From Silene conica (lineage: Eukaryota; Streptophyta; Magnoliopsida; Caryophyllales; Caryophyllaceae): DNA of 64,000 bases. Shown here piece after piece: positions 43,949 to 54,932 of this stretch. The translations under genes and the position numbers were made by a program. How positions within the stretch are numbered: position 1 is the first letter of the stretch; each line of letters begins with the position of its first letter. Under the pieces are notes generated by a model, which was not told the DNA's origin, made no database searches, and was given only the letters and a program-made list of their open reading frames with translations. Location: contig CM055314.2 in assembly GCA_029255685.2 (NCBI GenBank), positions 44,660,772-44,724,771 on the forward strand, given 5' to 3'.

Positions 43949-44721
43949 CCCATTCGTAAGTCATGGTCATGTAGGAAACAATAATCAAGAACATTTTTCC
44001 TCAGACTTAAAATAGGAGCAAAAAGCTCCTTGTACTCAAACAAGAATTCAGAGACCACCACTACATCCGGATCACGAACTCCACACGCTAACCCACAGCT
44101 TATACCATCCTTCCCAAAAAAACGTATGCTGAGGCACAACATCAGAATGCAGCAGGTTAGAATTTATGAAAGAGCTGTCCGAGTTTCTTTCCACAACAAT
44201 AGTATCATTGACAACTTTGTTAATAACGTCATCCAAATCTCCCAAATCTCCAAAATCTCCCAAATCACTAGCTTCAGCCTCATCATCATTAATGGGACTG
44301 CCACCATTAATTCTTTCCTCACCCAACCCCTTCTAATTTTCTTTCTCTGACGATAAGTCACCAAACTTCTTTTTACTTCGAGAATAGACCACCTTAAATT
44401 TATCTCCATCACTGCCCACAACCCCCTTTGCTTTCACTGTACTTGTTTCATGATCTTTGCAAAATGTTTCGTACAATGGCAACTTACTTCCAACATTTTT
44501 AATTTCCTCAGCTTTTTGGCAAATAAAATCAAAGTACTTCATGAACATTGAGTTCTCATCACTCAAAAAAGCGGGAGTTTGGGAAACTAACGACACAGAT
44601 GTAGAAGCATCATCGGCTGAACAAGACCCACACTCTTTTCCATTGCTTTTTTTCGTTGCGTGTACAAATGGAGAAATATCTCAACATCTCTCTTCATCAT
44701 CAAAAAATGTAATTGAGAAAC
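43949..44721 (-). pseudogene. ULP-like gene, long acidic exon
   Basis: Acceptor TTTTTAG and donor GGG/GTAAGC. It encodes SQTPAFLSDENSMFMKYFDF, an acidic stretch with repeated LGDFGDLGDLDD, and near the end VVVSEFLFEYKELFAPILSL. In-frame TAG near 44327 and a frameshift near 44110. Confidence 0.6.
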
Positions 44722-44825
44722 CTAAAAAAAAATAAAAAAAAACGTTAAACAATAACTATAATAAATCATTACAATAATTGTTGTACTAATTGAAAAACAA
44801 AACTGATGTAAATTACAAAACTTAC

Positions 44826-45579
44826 ATCAGCAGCTTTTGATCGAATGACATCATCCGTATCAAAACTTTCAGGTAGTTCCAGATACTTTTTTCCAGGTTC
44901 AGTTTTGTCAACAACCGAACTCCCTTTGTAGGATATATGATCTGTAGCATTTGATTGTTTGCATATGGGATAAACATTGTTGATATATTCCCCATTCCCT
45001 AAAGAACCGGATTTTAGCTCTAACTTGCCCCTTCTAACAAAGGATTCCTCATCCCAATGCTTGATAAGAAGAGTTTCAGAGGGCATTGAATGATCCTTAA
45101 AATGCAAACGATGGAAGTATGCTATCATGACACCCTTAACTAATTTTTCAAAAACGTAACCACACCAATCCGAATTGGGGATACGTTCAACATTTTGCAC
45201 CGCCTTAAGAAGTGAAAAATCGATTGAATAAATGGAAGGAGGCACAAGAACAACTGACATAGCATAAAGCACAAACAATCGCTTAAATTCATCTCCCCCA
45301 TCATCTCCCATCCCAACAATTTTACTAAACACGGCAGGAACAGTTACATAATTTTATCCTTGTACGTCAAACTTCTTCCTAAATTCATCTTTCAATGTCT
45401 CTTGCGAAGATAATACACTATGTCTCGTGTAAACAACCTCAACCTTATCACCCCCAAGTGGCAACCCAAAAATATCATAAACATCATCCTTGCAAATAGG
45501 AAATTTAATATCTTTTGCTTCGAAAAAATTAGCAGCTGAATTGAAGTGCTTCACAAACAATGGCATCATACCCAAATAC
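44826..45579 (-). pseudogene. ULP-like gene, plant-mobile-type exon, distal part
   Basis: It continues from 46726 across the solo LTR without loss of frame (GMMPLFVKHFNSAANFFEAK, YDIFGLPLGGDKVEVVYTR). One TAA at 45354-45356 interrupts. Downstream is FKRLFVLYAMSVVLVPPSI and WCGYVFEKLVKGVMIAYFHR, typical of the domain that precedes ULP catalytic regions in MULE proteins. The donor is GAT/GTAAGT. Confidence 0.7.
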
Positions 45580-46725
45580 TGATGCGTATTTGGGGTGATA
45601 ATCAATAAAGATAATCAACAAAAATACGGATGTTGCAGCGGAATAAAAATACTAATAAAATATTACAATCTTGAACGAATAAAGAACGAAAAATAACCAA
45701 GAATGATGAAAAACGGATGAATGATGGCACGGTGGTGATGACATGGCAGCTCGGCAGGGCTGACGTGGCGGCGGTCAACTGGTGGTCAACGGTGGTGATC
45801 GTTCTTGGTGTTTCTTGGTGTTCTTGATTGATGAATCTTGATGACGTAATAAGGCACAACACTTAATACTTGAAAGATTTGTGAAACGATTTGATGAATG
45901 ATTTATGATTGTCGATGGAAAGGATAATTGATCAAGCTCACACAGATACCCTCTCAATTATTTTGAAGCTCACACAAATACTTCGGGTTTTAAAGCTCAC
46001 ACAGATACTTTAGGTTTGTAAGTAAAACTTAACAAAAGGTTTTAATTTTATAACTTGAATATAATTTAAAACTACATGGCTGCCCCCTATTTATAGGGTG
46101 GACGATCAGCCCTACTATCCTACTCTTATTAAGGTTAGAATACCTTAATTTAATCTATTTAGAAAACCCTAATCCTACCTAGGTTCAAACAAATAGTTTG
46201 ACTAGGATTAAGACTTCTATTCCTACACAAACTATGAATCCTATCACTAGTAGGATTCCTTATTCTACTAGGATTGTGAATCCTATAAATACTAGGACAT
46301 ATAATCCTATTAGGATTATGAATCTTACAATAACTAAGACTCCTAATTCTATTAGGACTAAGAATCCTACAATAACTAGGACTCCTAATTCTATTAGGAC
46401 TATGAATCCTACAACACTTAGGATTCCTAATTCTACTAGGGCTATGAATCCTATCACAACTAGGATTCCTATTTAATTTAGGATTTCCTATTTGTACTAG
46501 GACTCTTACAAAGACTCCTATTTGGACTAGAAAACACATTAGTCCTTATTAAACATAAAATAAACTAACTACTCGCTATACACAACCTAGATTTGGTCGT
46601 GTATTATACTCCATTGTCGAGTCCACGCGATCTTGAATATTGTATTGGACCCAAAATCGCACCCATAGATTAGAGACCTCTTATTCTGGTTAAGGAGTAG
46701 TTCATAAGAGGATGCTCCCGCATCA
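45580..46725 (-). repeat. Solo LTR of the Y family
   Basis: Ends TGATGCGTATTTGG and CTCCCGCATCA, with target duplication AATAC (45575-45579, 46726-46730). No internal sequence. Orientation follows Y. It differs from other Y LTRs by an array of CTAGGATTCCTA/ATTAGGACTATGAATCCTA words at 46192-46540. A minus-strand TATA-like box lies near 46090. Confidence 0.93.
46192..46540. repeat. TAGGA/TCCTA repeat array inside the solo LTR
   Basis: ACTAGGA, ATTAGGACT and GAATCCTA words alternate every ~20 bases. They are partly self-complementary (TCCTAnnTTCTAnTAGGA) and absent from Y's own LTRs. Confidence 0.8.
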
Positions 46726-46871
46726 AATACCCAATGGCAAAAAAACTCACTTTAAAATCCAGTAAAGCACCAAACCCCATATCTACGACTGCATTTCGCT
46801 GGTTTGGCCCAAGTTTTTGTAAAAGGTTAACTAGAACATTAGGGCGGCTACTCACTTTAATCTTCCCAGAA
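46726..46871 (-). pseudogene. ULP-like gene, plant-mobile-type exon, proximal part
   Basis: Acceptor TTTGCAG, then SSGKIKVSSRPNVLVNLLQK and AVVDMGFGALLDFKVSF up to the solo LTR. It is in frame with the piece at 45579. Confidence 0.7.
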
Positions 46872-46915
46872 CTGCAAAGAACCATAAACACAAGTGATGC
46901 ATAAAATAAAACAAC

Positions 46916-47300
46916 CATGAAGTCACTACTGGATAAAATAACGGAGTTTTATAATACAATAACAGAACTTATATAATACAATAACTGTCTTAAATGAAGT
47001 CACTACTAGATACAATAATAGAACTTATATAATACAATAACTGTGTAAAAACCATTAAAATAACTGTCTAAACCCATTAAAATAATTGTATACAAACCAT
47101 TAAAATAACTGACTAAACCCATTACAATAACTTCATGGACACTGAATAGCAATAAAACTTTTAAGCACAATAACTGCCTGAAACCATTACAATAACTGCC
47201 TGACACGATTACAATAACTGTCTGAAAACGATTACAATAACTATCTGAGACGATTACAATAACTGTCTGAGACAATTACAATAACTGTCTGAGACGATTA
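46916..47300. repeat. TACAATAAC array in the first ULP intron
   Basis: It begins CATGAAGTCACTACTGGATA and is near-identical to 23582-23960, including the non-repetitive words between the units. Confidence 0.85.
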
Positions 47301-47380
47301 TAAAAAGTTATGCATAAATAACACAAAAAAAGTGATGCATAAACAGAAACTCTAAAAAAAGGGAAGAATAAGTATACTGA

Positions 47381-49016
47381 TGATGCGTGTCTATTTTATG
47401 ATGTTTTACATCTATTTTTACACGCATTTTAGAGCTCATTTACGATGTTTTAGCCTTTATTTTCCAACTTTTGTCTACTTTCGTATTTTTATGCTATTTT
47501 GCAGAATTATGCGGAAAAGAGGCGATTTCAAACCAAATTCGTCCTCAAGTGATTTTTTTGGCTAAGGACACGAAGGAACGAAGCCTAGCGCACATTTCAA
47601 GGCCTAAAAGATAACATAAGCAAAGGTGCATATAGTTTACAAGCTCTAAAAAAGCAAAGAATCGATCCACGATATTGCAGCCTGTTTCAAATGGCTATAT
47701 TTTGAGTTCTAGAGCTGATAATGGAGTTATTCCATTTGGACGTGAAATCTTATCCTCTTAGCTTTCCAACGCCGCAAGAATCGCTTGATTTCGATAAGTA
47801 ACGAAGAAATGGCAGCTGTTTTAAGATCGACGCGCGCTGTAGTCCCGACAGTAGGTCGTCCGACCTACTACTTAGGTCGACCGACCTCAGCGCAGACCCA
47901 GAAGTTTCCGCAAGGCCCATTCAAGTGATTAGGTCATTAGGAAACTCTTTATTTCCGCCTATTAAGCTAAATCTCGTGTTTAGGGTTAATCATTGAGACA
48001 TATATCAAGTTTCCTACCTAGTTTCCTATCATAGAATTAGAATTGAGTTTTAGTTTGAATCTTTCAATAATCATAAAACACTTTTTTTAGTTTTGTTCAT
48101 GGTTCATCAATCTTTCCACAACAATAATAAAGTTCGTTCTTTCCTGCCTTGATCATTGTTTCCGGTAATTCCTTTCTTAATTTCAGTTTCATTATTGTTA
48201 TTTTAGAATTGCTTGCATCCGGTTTAAGTTAGAATCCCAAAGCCTTTATTTATTATTACATGCTTAGATTAATGATCGACTTGAATTCCGTCTTTATTAT
48301 TGTTATTATTTCAGTTTCTATAAGTAGCTAAATTTCATATGTTAGGATGTAGGGAGTAATATGCGTAGATGGTGCGAATCCCGAGACCGACTGTAGCAGG
48401 GCTTGGTCGGCCGACCTCCGTCATAGGTCGGTCGACTGAGGTGTTGGTCGGTCGACCAACGCGCGTATGTTTTCGGACTGTTTTAATTCGTAGACTATAA
48501 TAACCTACAATGAGACTGAAAGGAGACTTGTAGGATGTTAGTATTGACCTACCCAAGATTGAGAGATATGGGAAGGGCATTAGTTTATGTTTTAAGACAG
48601 CTAGGTTACTAAGACTGAAAGGTATGAGACCTAGAAATTAGGAATCACCCTTATTGTTGACACCCAATAATTGTGAGACCGAAAGGAGCTATTAGGTACC
48701 ATAGACCGAAAGGATATGTTACAATACATGTTGACTTAGGATTTACACCATCGTAGCTATTTACTACCCGAACATCCTAGCATCTCTTTTATCATCGTTT
48801 TTACATCTTCTTTTCAGTTTTATTCTTTACTATAATTGTTAGACTTAGTTCAAATCAAAATAACTCAAAACCCCCTCTTTATTGTTACTTAATAGATTAA
48901 AAATTAGCAAACATAATTAACCTTGTCTCTCTGTGGTTCGACCCTTACTATAACTATCTATAGTTTTAGTTTGGTTTATAAATCTTATCTTTGACACCCC
49001 TCAACGACGGGTATCA
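47381..49016 (+). repeat. 5' LTR of the Athila-like element
   Basis: It contains several GGTCGACCGACC-type palindromes (47855-47892 and 48400-48460) and a TATTAAG/TATTTAAG promoter-like stretch near 47958. It lacks the ~14-base segment CACCCCTTACGCGA that the 3' LTR has at about 54213. Confidence 0.9.
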
Positions 49017-49021
49017 AATTT

Positions 49022-49039
49022 TGGCGCCGTTGGCGGGGA
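49022..49039 (+). promoter_or_regulatory. Primer-binding site (tRNA-Asp type)
   Basis: TGGCGCCGTTGGCGGGGA matches the complement of the tRNA-Asp 3' end at 17 of 18 positions. This site is typical of Athila-like elements. Confidence 0.85.
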
Positions 49040-49201
49040 GACGGTATAATTTTGTTTGTTAGTTTTTAGTTTATTTTCCTTTTCATAAGGAACTTCGGTT
49101 CCTTAAGACCGTTACTTACCTTTTCTTCTAGTTTTGTTTTGCACAGTTAGAAGACAGGGTTTTGAGAGGAAGACTTGAGTACTCTCAGTGCTTCTGCGAT
49201 C

Positions 49202-50604
49202 ATGTCTACTATTTCTGATAATCTTTAGCCAGCAGCACACCACCTTCCCCAGGGATTTACTCTCCCCTTTGAAATTCATCTCTCCTATATCGAATTGGTG
49301 GAGCAAAGTCAGTTTGCAGGCCTACCGGATGAGAATCCTTGGAAGCATTTGGAGCTATTTACAGATTATTGTTGTTCCATACCCGTACCGGCTGGAGTGG
49401 CGCAAAATGAGGTTAAGGAGAAGTTGTTTCTTTTCTCCTTGAAAGATTCTGCGCGTGACTGGATTTGCTACCTTGATAGGGTAGCAGCTAGAGTTACAGA
49501 TTGGACATCTCTCGCATTGGCTTTCTGCAAACAGTACATTTCGCCAGCGAACACCAATGCTTTGAGAGTTCAAATTTCAAATTTCCAGCAAGAACCCGAT
49601 GAGAAATTTCATAAAGCGTGGGCCCGTTTTAAGAATTTGGTTCGATCCGTTCCTCACCACGACTTTGAGGAGTGGTACCTTTGCAACCAATTCTATAACT
49701 CTTTGTATGATGACTACAGAGCCATCCTTGATTCGACTACAAATGATTGATTTCATAATGTAGCTTATGATAAGGGTTGGGATATTATTGAGGAGATGGC
49801 GGTTCATAGAGCTGAAAATGGAAATTCACGTGGGAATTCACCGAAAACAAGTATTGAAACAAGTCATGTTGCCGCACTTGAAAGATCCAATAACGCCGTT
49901 CCGAAAAATTGAGAAAGCTCCCGTTCATGAAACAAATGAGGCTTCGGAGTTGAGAACGACTTTCCAAACCCTCAGGACTCAATTGTTAGAAATGAAAGGC
50001 TCAAGCTGCATCTTTGGAGAATTTTAAAAGCCAATTAGCAATCTTAGTTGCTAATCAGATTGCTAGCTCTCCGGTCGATTATGAGAGTTCCATGGAGACA
50101 TTAAATGCTATAAATCTTAAGAGTGGTCGTGCTTATGAGGGACCAACCCTAAAGGATGATTCTGCCGCAATTCAGGACGAAGAAATTGATCCCGTGCACA
50201 GGTCAGGAGGTCGACCGACCACAACATCAGGTCGACCGACCTCGACACCTGACGTGAGATCAGTTTCTGCAAAACAGAAAAATTTCGATAATACAGCGCC
50301 TGGTCGATCGACCGCTATACCAGGTCGACTGACCGCGTTACCTGAGCAGATTGTGGATTCGCCTCCTGAGCTACCTGACTCTCCTCTCATCAATGCCTCG
50401 ACGGAGATTCTGAAGTTAAAAGAGCCAATGCTTGCTGATTCTACGACAAGCATTGCGGTCCCATATCTGGATCATTTGGAGAAAGTAAAGTTGGAGCATC
50501 AGTTCGGAAAAATCTTGGAGATCGTCAAAGGCCTTGAGCTTAAGAAAAATTGGAGGACCATACTGTTATTTCTGCTGCTACGGGCCATGGTAAAGAGGGC
50601 ATAG
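49202..50604 (+). pseudogene. gag: Athila-like gag, decayed
   Basis: ATG at 49202, in-frame TAG at 49226. The frame is open again from 49295 with a gag core: FAGLPDENPWKHLELFTDYC, FLFSLKDSARDWICYL, FCKQYISPANTNALRVQIS and FHKAWARFKNLVRSVPHHDF. TGA follows at 49748. Frameshifts then lead to a 196-residue open stretch (50014-50604) that holds GRPT/GRST peptides encoded by GGTCGACCGACC palindromes. No zinc knuckle is seen. It would package RNA if intact. Confidence 0.8.
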
Positions 50605-52869
50605 GAGATCCTGGTGATACTAGGGAGACAAAATTGGAGCAAGTTGCTGAAGAAGATAGGTCGGGCAAAGTAAAGAAGCGTGTCATAGCTAACGCGACAC
50701 CAAATACCCTTCCTCTGGCTAGGCCTGTTGTTTGGAAGCCCAGAGTAGCGGTCCATACTGCTGAAAGGACCTCTTTTAGCCAAGTGCCCTACTTTGGGGT
50801 ATCTTGCTGCTGAGTTGTAGTGCTAGTCAAGTGTTCTATTTCAGTTTTTGTTGGACTATTTTTTTTTGTTCTTGTTTTTATACTTAGACTCTTTTTGCTT
50901 TTGTTGCTTTGTTTTGAGACATTTTAGACTTGGTTCTGGGATCTCGCGCACTTGATGGGCGCATATATAATGCTTTTTCAGGTTTGAGGAAGAATAACTT
51001 GCTTAACACAAGTGGTTCCGAAGAAAAGAAGGCCGCTGTGCAGCAGAGGGGTCGACCGACTAGAAATATGGGTCGGCCGACCTGGTCCCTGCATTCCCGG
51101 AATTCCTGCAGACCGCAGGAAGGTCGGTCCACTCAAAACATAGGTCGGTCGACCTACCCGTCCGTCACAGCCTGTTCGTTTCTTCCTCGGGAATCGTACA
51201 ACCATCTTGGGTACTTGAGTGATACTGTTGGCCACCAAAACCTCCCAGCTTACGCTGGTTTGGGGAGGTTTTTCTCATGCGCTTAACAATCCAGTGAGTT
51301 CTTTCCATTTTCCTTGGTTTTGTTTTCCTTGCATCTTTCCTTTAATTTTATAAAACCTTTACTTAGGCTAATGCACAATGGGGACATTGTGCGGGTTGGT
51401 TTGGGAAATGGTTTAGTCACATGCATTGTTCCATTGTATTTTATCACACGTTTACTGCATTTCTGTATTGCATCGTTCTTTTCTTTATTCTCCTTGCATA
51501 TACAAAAAAAAAATCCAACAAAAATAGAAAAATTTCAAAAATTCAAAAAATGCACGTTTATTTTAGCATATAGGTCGAGTCGGAACGAGAGTATTTCAAG
51601 GATGATCTCTGCTATCTTACATGTTTATGCCTTTACCTTGCCTTGTCAAACTTGTTTTAGTATGAGAGTCTTTTGCATATCTACGAGTTTTTGTCAATTT
51701 GTATATCTTGAGACTTGACTTATACCTTGGCAACCTACTATACATTCTGAGTTTTTAGAGCTTATTTCCTGGTTTCATTTTTAAACCAGTTGTCTAGGAT
51801 GTGAGTAGTACTCCCCTTGGAAGATGTTACATCAATATGCATAAACAAGAACTTGAATTGCTATATACTTGTTTTACTATCTCGTTTTGTGAGTCTTGGT
51901 ACGTGCATTTGGGATCCCTTTTCTCATATTTACCCATAAGCTTCGCATAGCCAAAATTGCCTTTTTATTCCCCCAAAACTACATCTCATATTTAGCCTAC
52001 CCTTCCAAGCTAGTATTTGTGGTCTTTGGTTTAATTTTGAGGCATCTTGGTTTATATGCCATCCTGAGCATAAAGAGAAAAGAAAGAAAGAAAAGAAAAG
52101 AAAAGAAAGAAAAAGAACAGAAAAATTCAGAAAAAGAAAGAAAGAAAAGAAAAACGAAAAAAGTCAAAAACGTACAGAAGTCAGTCGACCGATCACCATC
52201 ATAGGTCGGTCGACCAACTTGCAGCACCAAAATTTAAAATTCGTTCTGAAATCCCTTTCTTTTATATGTTATCACTCCCGTACTTCATTCAAAATATTTC
52301 GGAGTCCTTTCTTATATTTAATGTGAGAGTTGTGCTATAAAAGAGCACTTTCTTAATATCAAAAAGTCGTGAAATATGTTGTTGGGAACCGGTTTTACTA
52401 GCTTGGCTACTAACCCCACGAATCCAAAAACATCTTAACCACTTTTACCTTTTACCTCACATATCTTTCATCACCTCAATTGCATGTGCCTAAGTCACTT
52501 AATGAGTATAAGTATACATAGTTGTAGAATTCTTGTTCATGTTAGATTGCAGGCATGTTTCCATGGGTCGCAGTTAGGTGAGTGTCATGACAATATAATT
52601 CTTCCTATCTTTTACATATATTCACCCTTTGCTTCATGAGTGTCTCGAGCGTACCGCGAGAGTTCATGGTATAAAGTCTCTATAGTCTTTATTTTTGCAA
52701 GTTTGACAACATCATAACTCGTTTGCATGATCTGAATACTTTCTCAATTTTGTACTTGGCATTGGTTTAGGCTTACATGTAAATTTCGCTCTGAGATTGA
52801 AATCGTTCCATTGTTTAAGATCGAGTCTAGTTCTTGCTTGAGGACAAGCAAGGGTTTGGTTTGGGAATT
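50605..52869 (+). other. Athila-like element, non-coding 3' internal region
   Basis: No protease, RT or integrase motif was found in any frame. It contains two more GGTCGACCGAC clusters (51050-51160, 52185-52215), an AAAGAAAG-rich purine stretch (52075-52175) and, just before the 3' LTR, AGGACAAGCAAGGGTTTGG and TTTGGGAATT as the polypurine tract. Confidence 0.7.
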
Positions 52870-54523
52870 TGATGCGTGTCTATTTTATGATGTTTTACAT
52901 CTATTTTTACACGCATTTTAGAGCTCATTTACGATGTTTTAGCCTTTATTTCCCAACTTTTGTCTACTTTCGTATTTTTATGCTATTTTGCAGAATTATG
53001 CGGAAAAGAGGCGATTTCAAACCAAATTCGTCCTCAAGTGATTTTTATGGCTAAGTACACGAAGGAACGAAGCCTAGCGCACATTTCAAGGCCTAAAAGA
53101 TAACATAAGCAAAGGTGCATATAGTTTACAAGCTCTAAAAAAGCAAAGAATCGATCCACGATATTGCAGCCTATTTCAAATGGCTATATCTTGAGTTCTA
53201 AAGCTGATAATGGAGTGATTCCAGTTGGAGATGAAAGCTTATCCTCTTAGCTTTCCAACGCCGCAAGAATCGCTTGATTTCGATAAGTAACGAAGAAATA
53301 GCAGCTGTTTTAAGATCGACGCGCGCTGCAGTCCTGACAGTAGGTCGACCGACCTACTACTTAGGTCGACCGACCTCAGCGCAGACCCAGAAGTTTCCGC
53401 AAGGCCCATTCAAGTGATTAGGTCATTAGGAAACTCTTTATTTCCGCCTATTTAAGCTAAATCTCGTGTTTAGGGTTAATCATTTAGTCATATATCAAGT
53501 TTCCTACCTAGTTTTCTATCATAGAATTAGAATTGAGTTTTAGTTTAAATCTTTCAATAATCATAAAACACTTTCTTTAGTTTTGTTCATGGTTCATCAA
53601 TCTTTCCACAACAATAATAAAGTTCGTTCTTTCCTGCCTTGATCATTGTTTCCGGTAAGTCCTTTCTTAATTTCAGTTTCATTATTGTTATTTTAGAATT
53701 GCTTGCATCCGGTTTAAGTTAGAATCCCAAAGCCTTTATTTATTATTGCATGCTTAGATTAATGATCGCCATGAATTCCGTCTTTATTATTGTTATTATT
53801 TCAGTTTCTATGAGTAGCTAAATTTCATATGTTAGGATGTAAGGAGTAATATGCGTAGATGGTGCGAATCCCGAGACCGACTGTAGCAGGGGTTGGTCGG
53901 CCGACCTCCGTCATAGGTCGGTCGACTGAGGTGTTGGTCGGTCGACCAACGCGCCTATGTTTTCGGACTGTTTTAATTCGTAGACTATAATAACCTACAA
54001 TGAGACTGAAAGGAGACTTGTAGGATGTTAGTATTGACCTACCCAAGATTGAGAGATATGGGAAGGGCATTAGTTTATGTTTTAAGACAGCTAGGTTACT
54101 AAGACTGAAAGGTATGAGACCTAGAAATTAGGAATCACCCTTATTGTTGACACCCAATAATTGTGAGACCGAAAGGAGCTATTAGGTACCATAGACCGAA
54201 AGGATATGTTACACCCCTTACGCGACTGCAATACATGTTGACTTAGGATTTACACCATCGTAGCTATTTACTACCCGAACATCCTAGCATCTCTTTTATC
54301 ATCGTTTTTACATCTTCTTTTCAGTTTTATTCTTTATTATAATTGTTAGACTTAGTTCAAATCAAAATAACTCAAAACCCCCTCTTTATTGTTACTTGAC
54401 AGATTAAAAATTAGCAAACATAATTAACCTTGTCTCTCTGTGGTTCGACCCTTACTATCACTATCTATAGTTTTAGTTTGGTTTATAAATCTTATCTTTG
54501 ACACCCCTCAACGACGGGTATCA
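52870..54523 (+). repeat. 3' LTR of the Athila-like element
   Basis: Near-identical to the 5' LTR, with the same palindrome clusters at 53340-53378 and 53890-53950. It ends GGGTATCA before the ACTGA duplication. Confidence 0.92.
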
Positions 54524-54528
54524 ACTGA

Positions 54529-54648
54529 CATGTTCAATCTTGGACTTGTATGGGAAATATTGTGCTCCTTCCTTGGAAAAACTACTTTTGAATGTTTAAA
54601 ATTAACTTTATTACCAACTTCAGGCTCTGTCTTACGTTTAGGAGCCAT
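54529..54648 (-). pseudogene. ULP-like gene, first exon
   Basis: An ATG opens MAPKRKTEPEVGNKVNFKHS, a basic N-terminus with a possible nuclear signal (PKRK). The ACTGA duplication lies where ATGTCA would meet the donor GTATAC, so the Athila-like element entered at or next to the splice donor. Confidence 0.6.
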
Positions 54649-54932
54649 TATCACTGTGGAAGAGAATAAAATAAATTATCAGAAAAACAAATTTATGACA
54701 AAAACTAATTTATACAACACCCCATGAAGTCACTACCACATACAATAACTGAGTTTTCATAATGCAATAACTCAAAGGTAATACAATAATCAAGATGTTA
54801 TGTTACAATAACTACATTGTACACATGAAGTCACTACTAGATACAGTAACTGAACTTTATTTCATAATACAATAACTATGTTAAAGATAATACAATAATT
54901 AACATGTAGTGTTACAATAACTAAATTGTACA
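54649..54932. repeat. Upstream region of the ULP-like gene with TACAATAAC repeats
   Basis: AT-rich; from 54722 it again shows CATGAAGTCACTAC followed by TACAATAAC words, a third relative of the 23582 and 46916 blocks. It would be promoter and leader of the ULP-like gene. It ends at the V-family LTR. Confidence 0.7.

Larger units (their letters stand above)
47381..54523 (+). mobile_element. Athila-like gag-only gypsy element with two LTRs
   Basis: LTRs of about 1.64 kb (47381-49016) and 1.65 kb (52870-54523) start TGATGCGTGTC and end CGACGGGTATCA. The target duplication is ACTGA (47376-47380, 54524-54528). The primer site is of the tRNA-Asp type. The internal 3.85 kb holds a decayed gag but no recognisable protease, RT or integrase, so it is non-autonomous. 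LTRs are highly similar by eye, so the insertion is young. Athila kinship is inferred from the gag and primer site. Confidence 0.92.
24040..54648 (-). pseudogene. ULP/C48 cysteine-protease-like gene of the MULE, fragmented
   Basis: Exon-like pieces on the minus strand run from an ATG at 54648 to a stop at 24040. The N-terminal part resembles the plant-mobile-domain-type region that precedes ULP domains in MULE-borne proteins. The C-terminal part has the protease histidine and aspartate regions (DKHYFCVCVN, VDVLDH) and the cysteine-box region, which reads NDYESGFF. Family members would cleave SUMO-like conjugates; here the cysteine is a serine. In-frame stops at 45354 and 44327-44329, several frameshifts and three large insertions make it a pseudogene. 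Introns carry the same repeats as the transposase introns. Confidence 0.7.
18292..54932. mobile_element. Mutator-like element with transposase and ULP-like gene, split by insertions
   Basis: A plus-strand FAR1/MULE transposase pseudogene and a convergent minus-strand ULP/C48-like pseudogene share one repeat-filled body. Joining the sequence across the target duplications of X, a solo LTR and an Athila-like element restores continuous ULP exon sequence, so the pieces were once one element. MULEs that carry ULP-like genes are established in Arabidopsis, rice and melon. No terminal inverted repeat pair or 9-base duplication was found; both ends abut LTRs of V-family elements and may be cut off. 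Confidence 0.75.
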
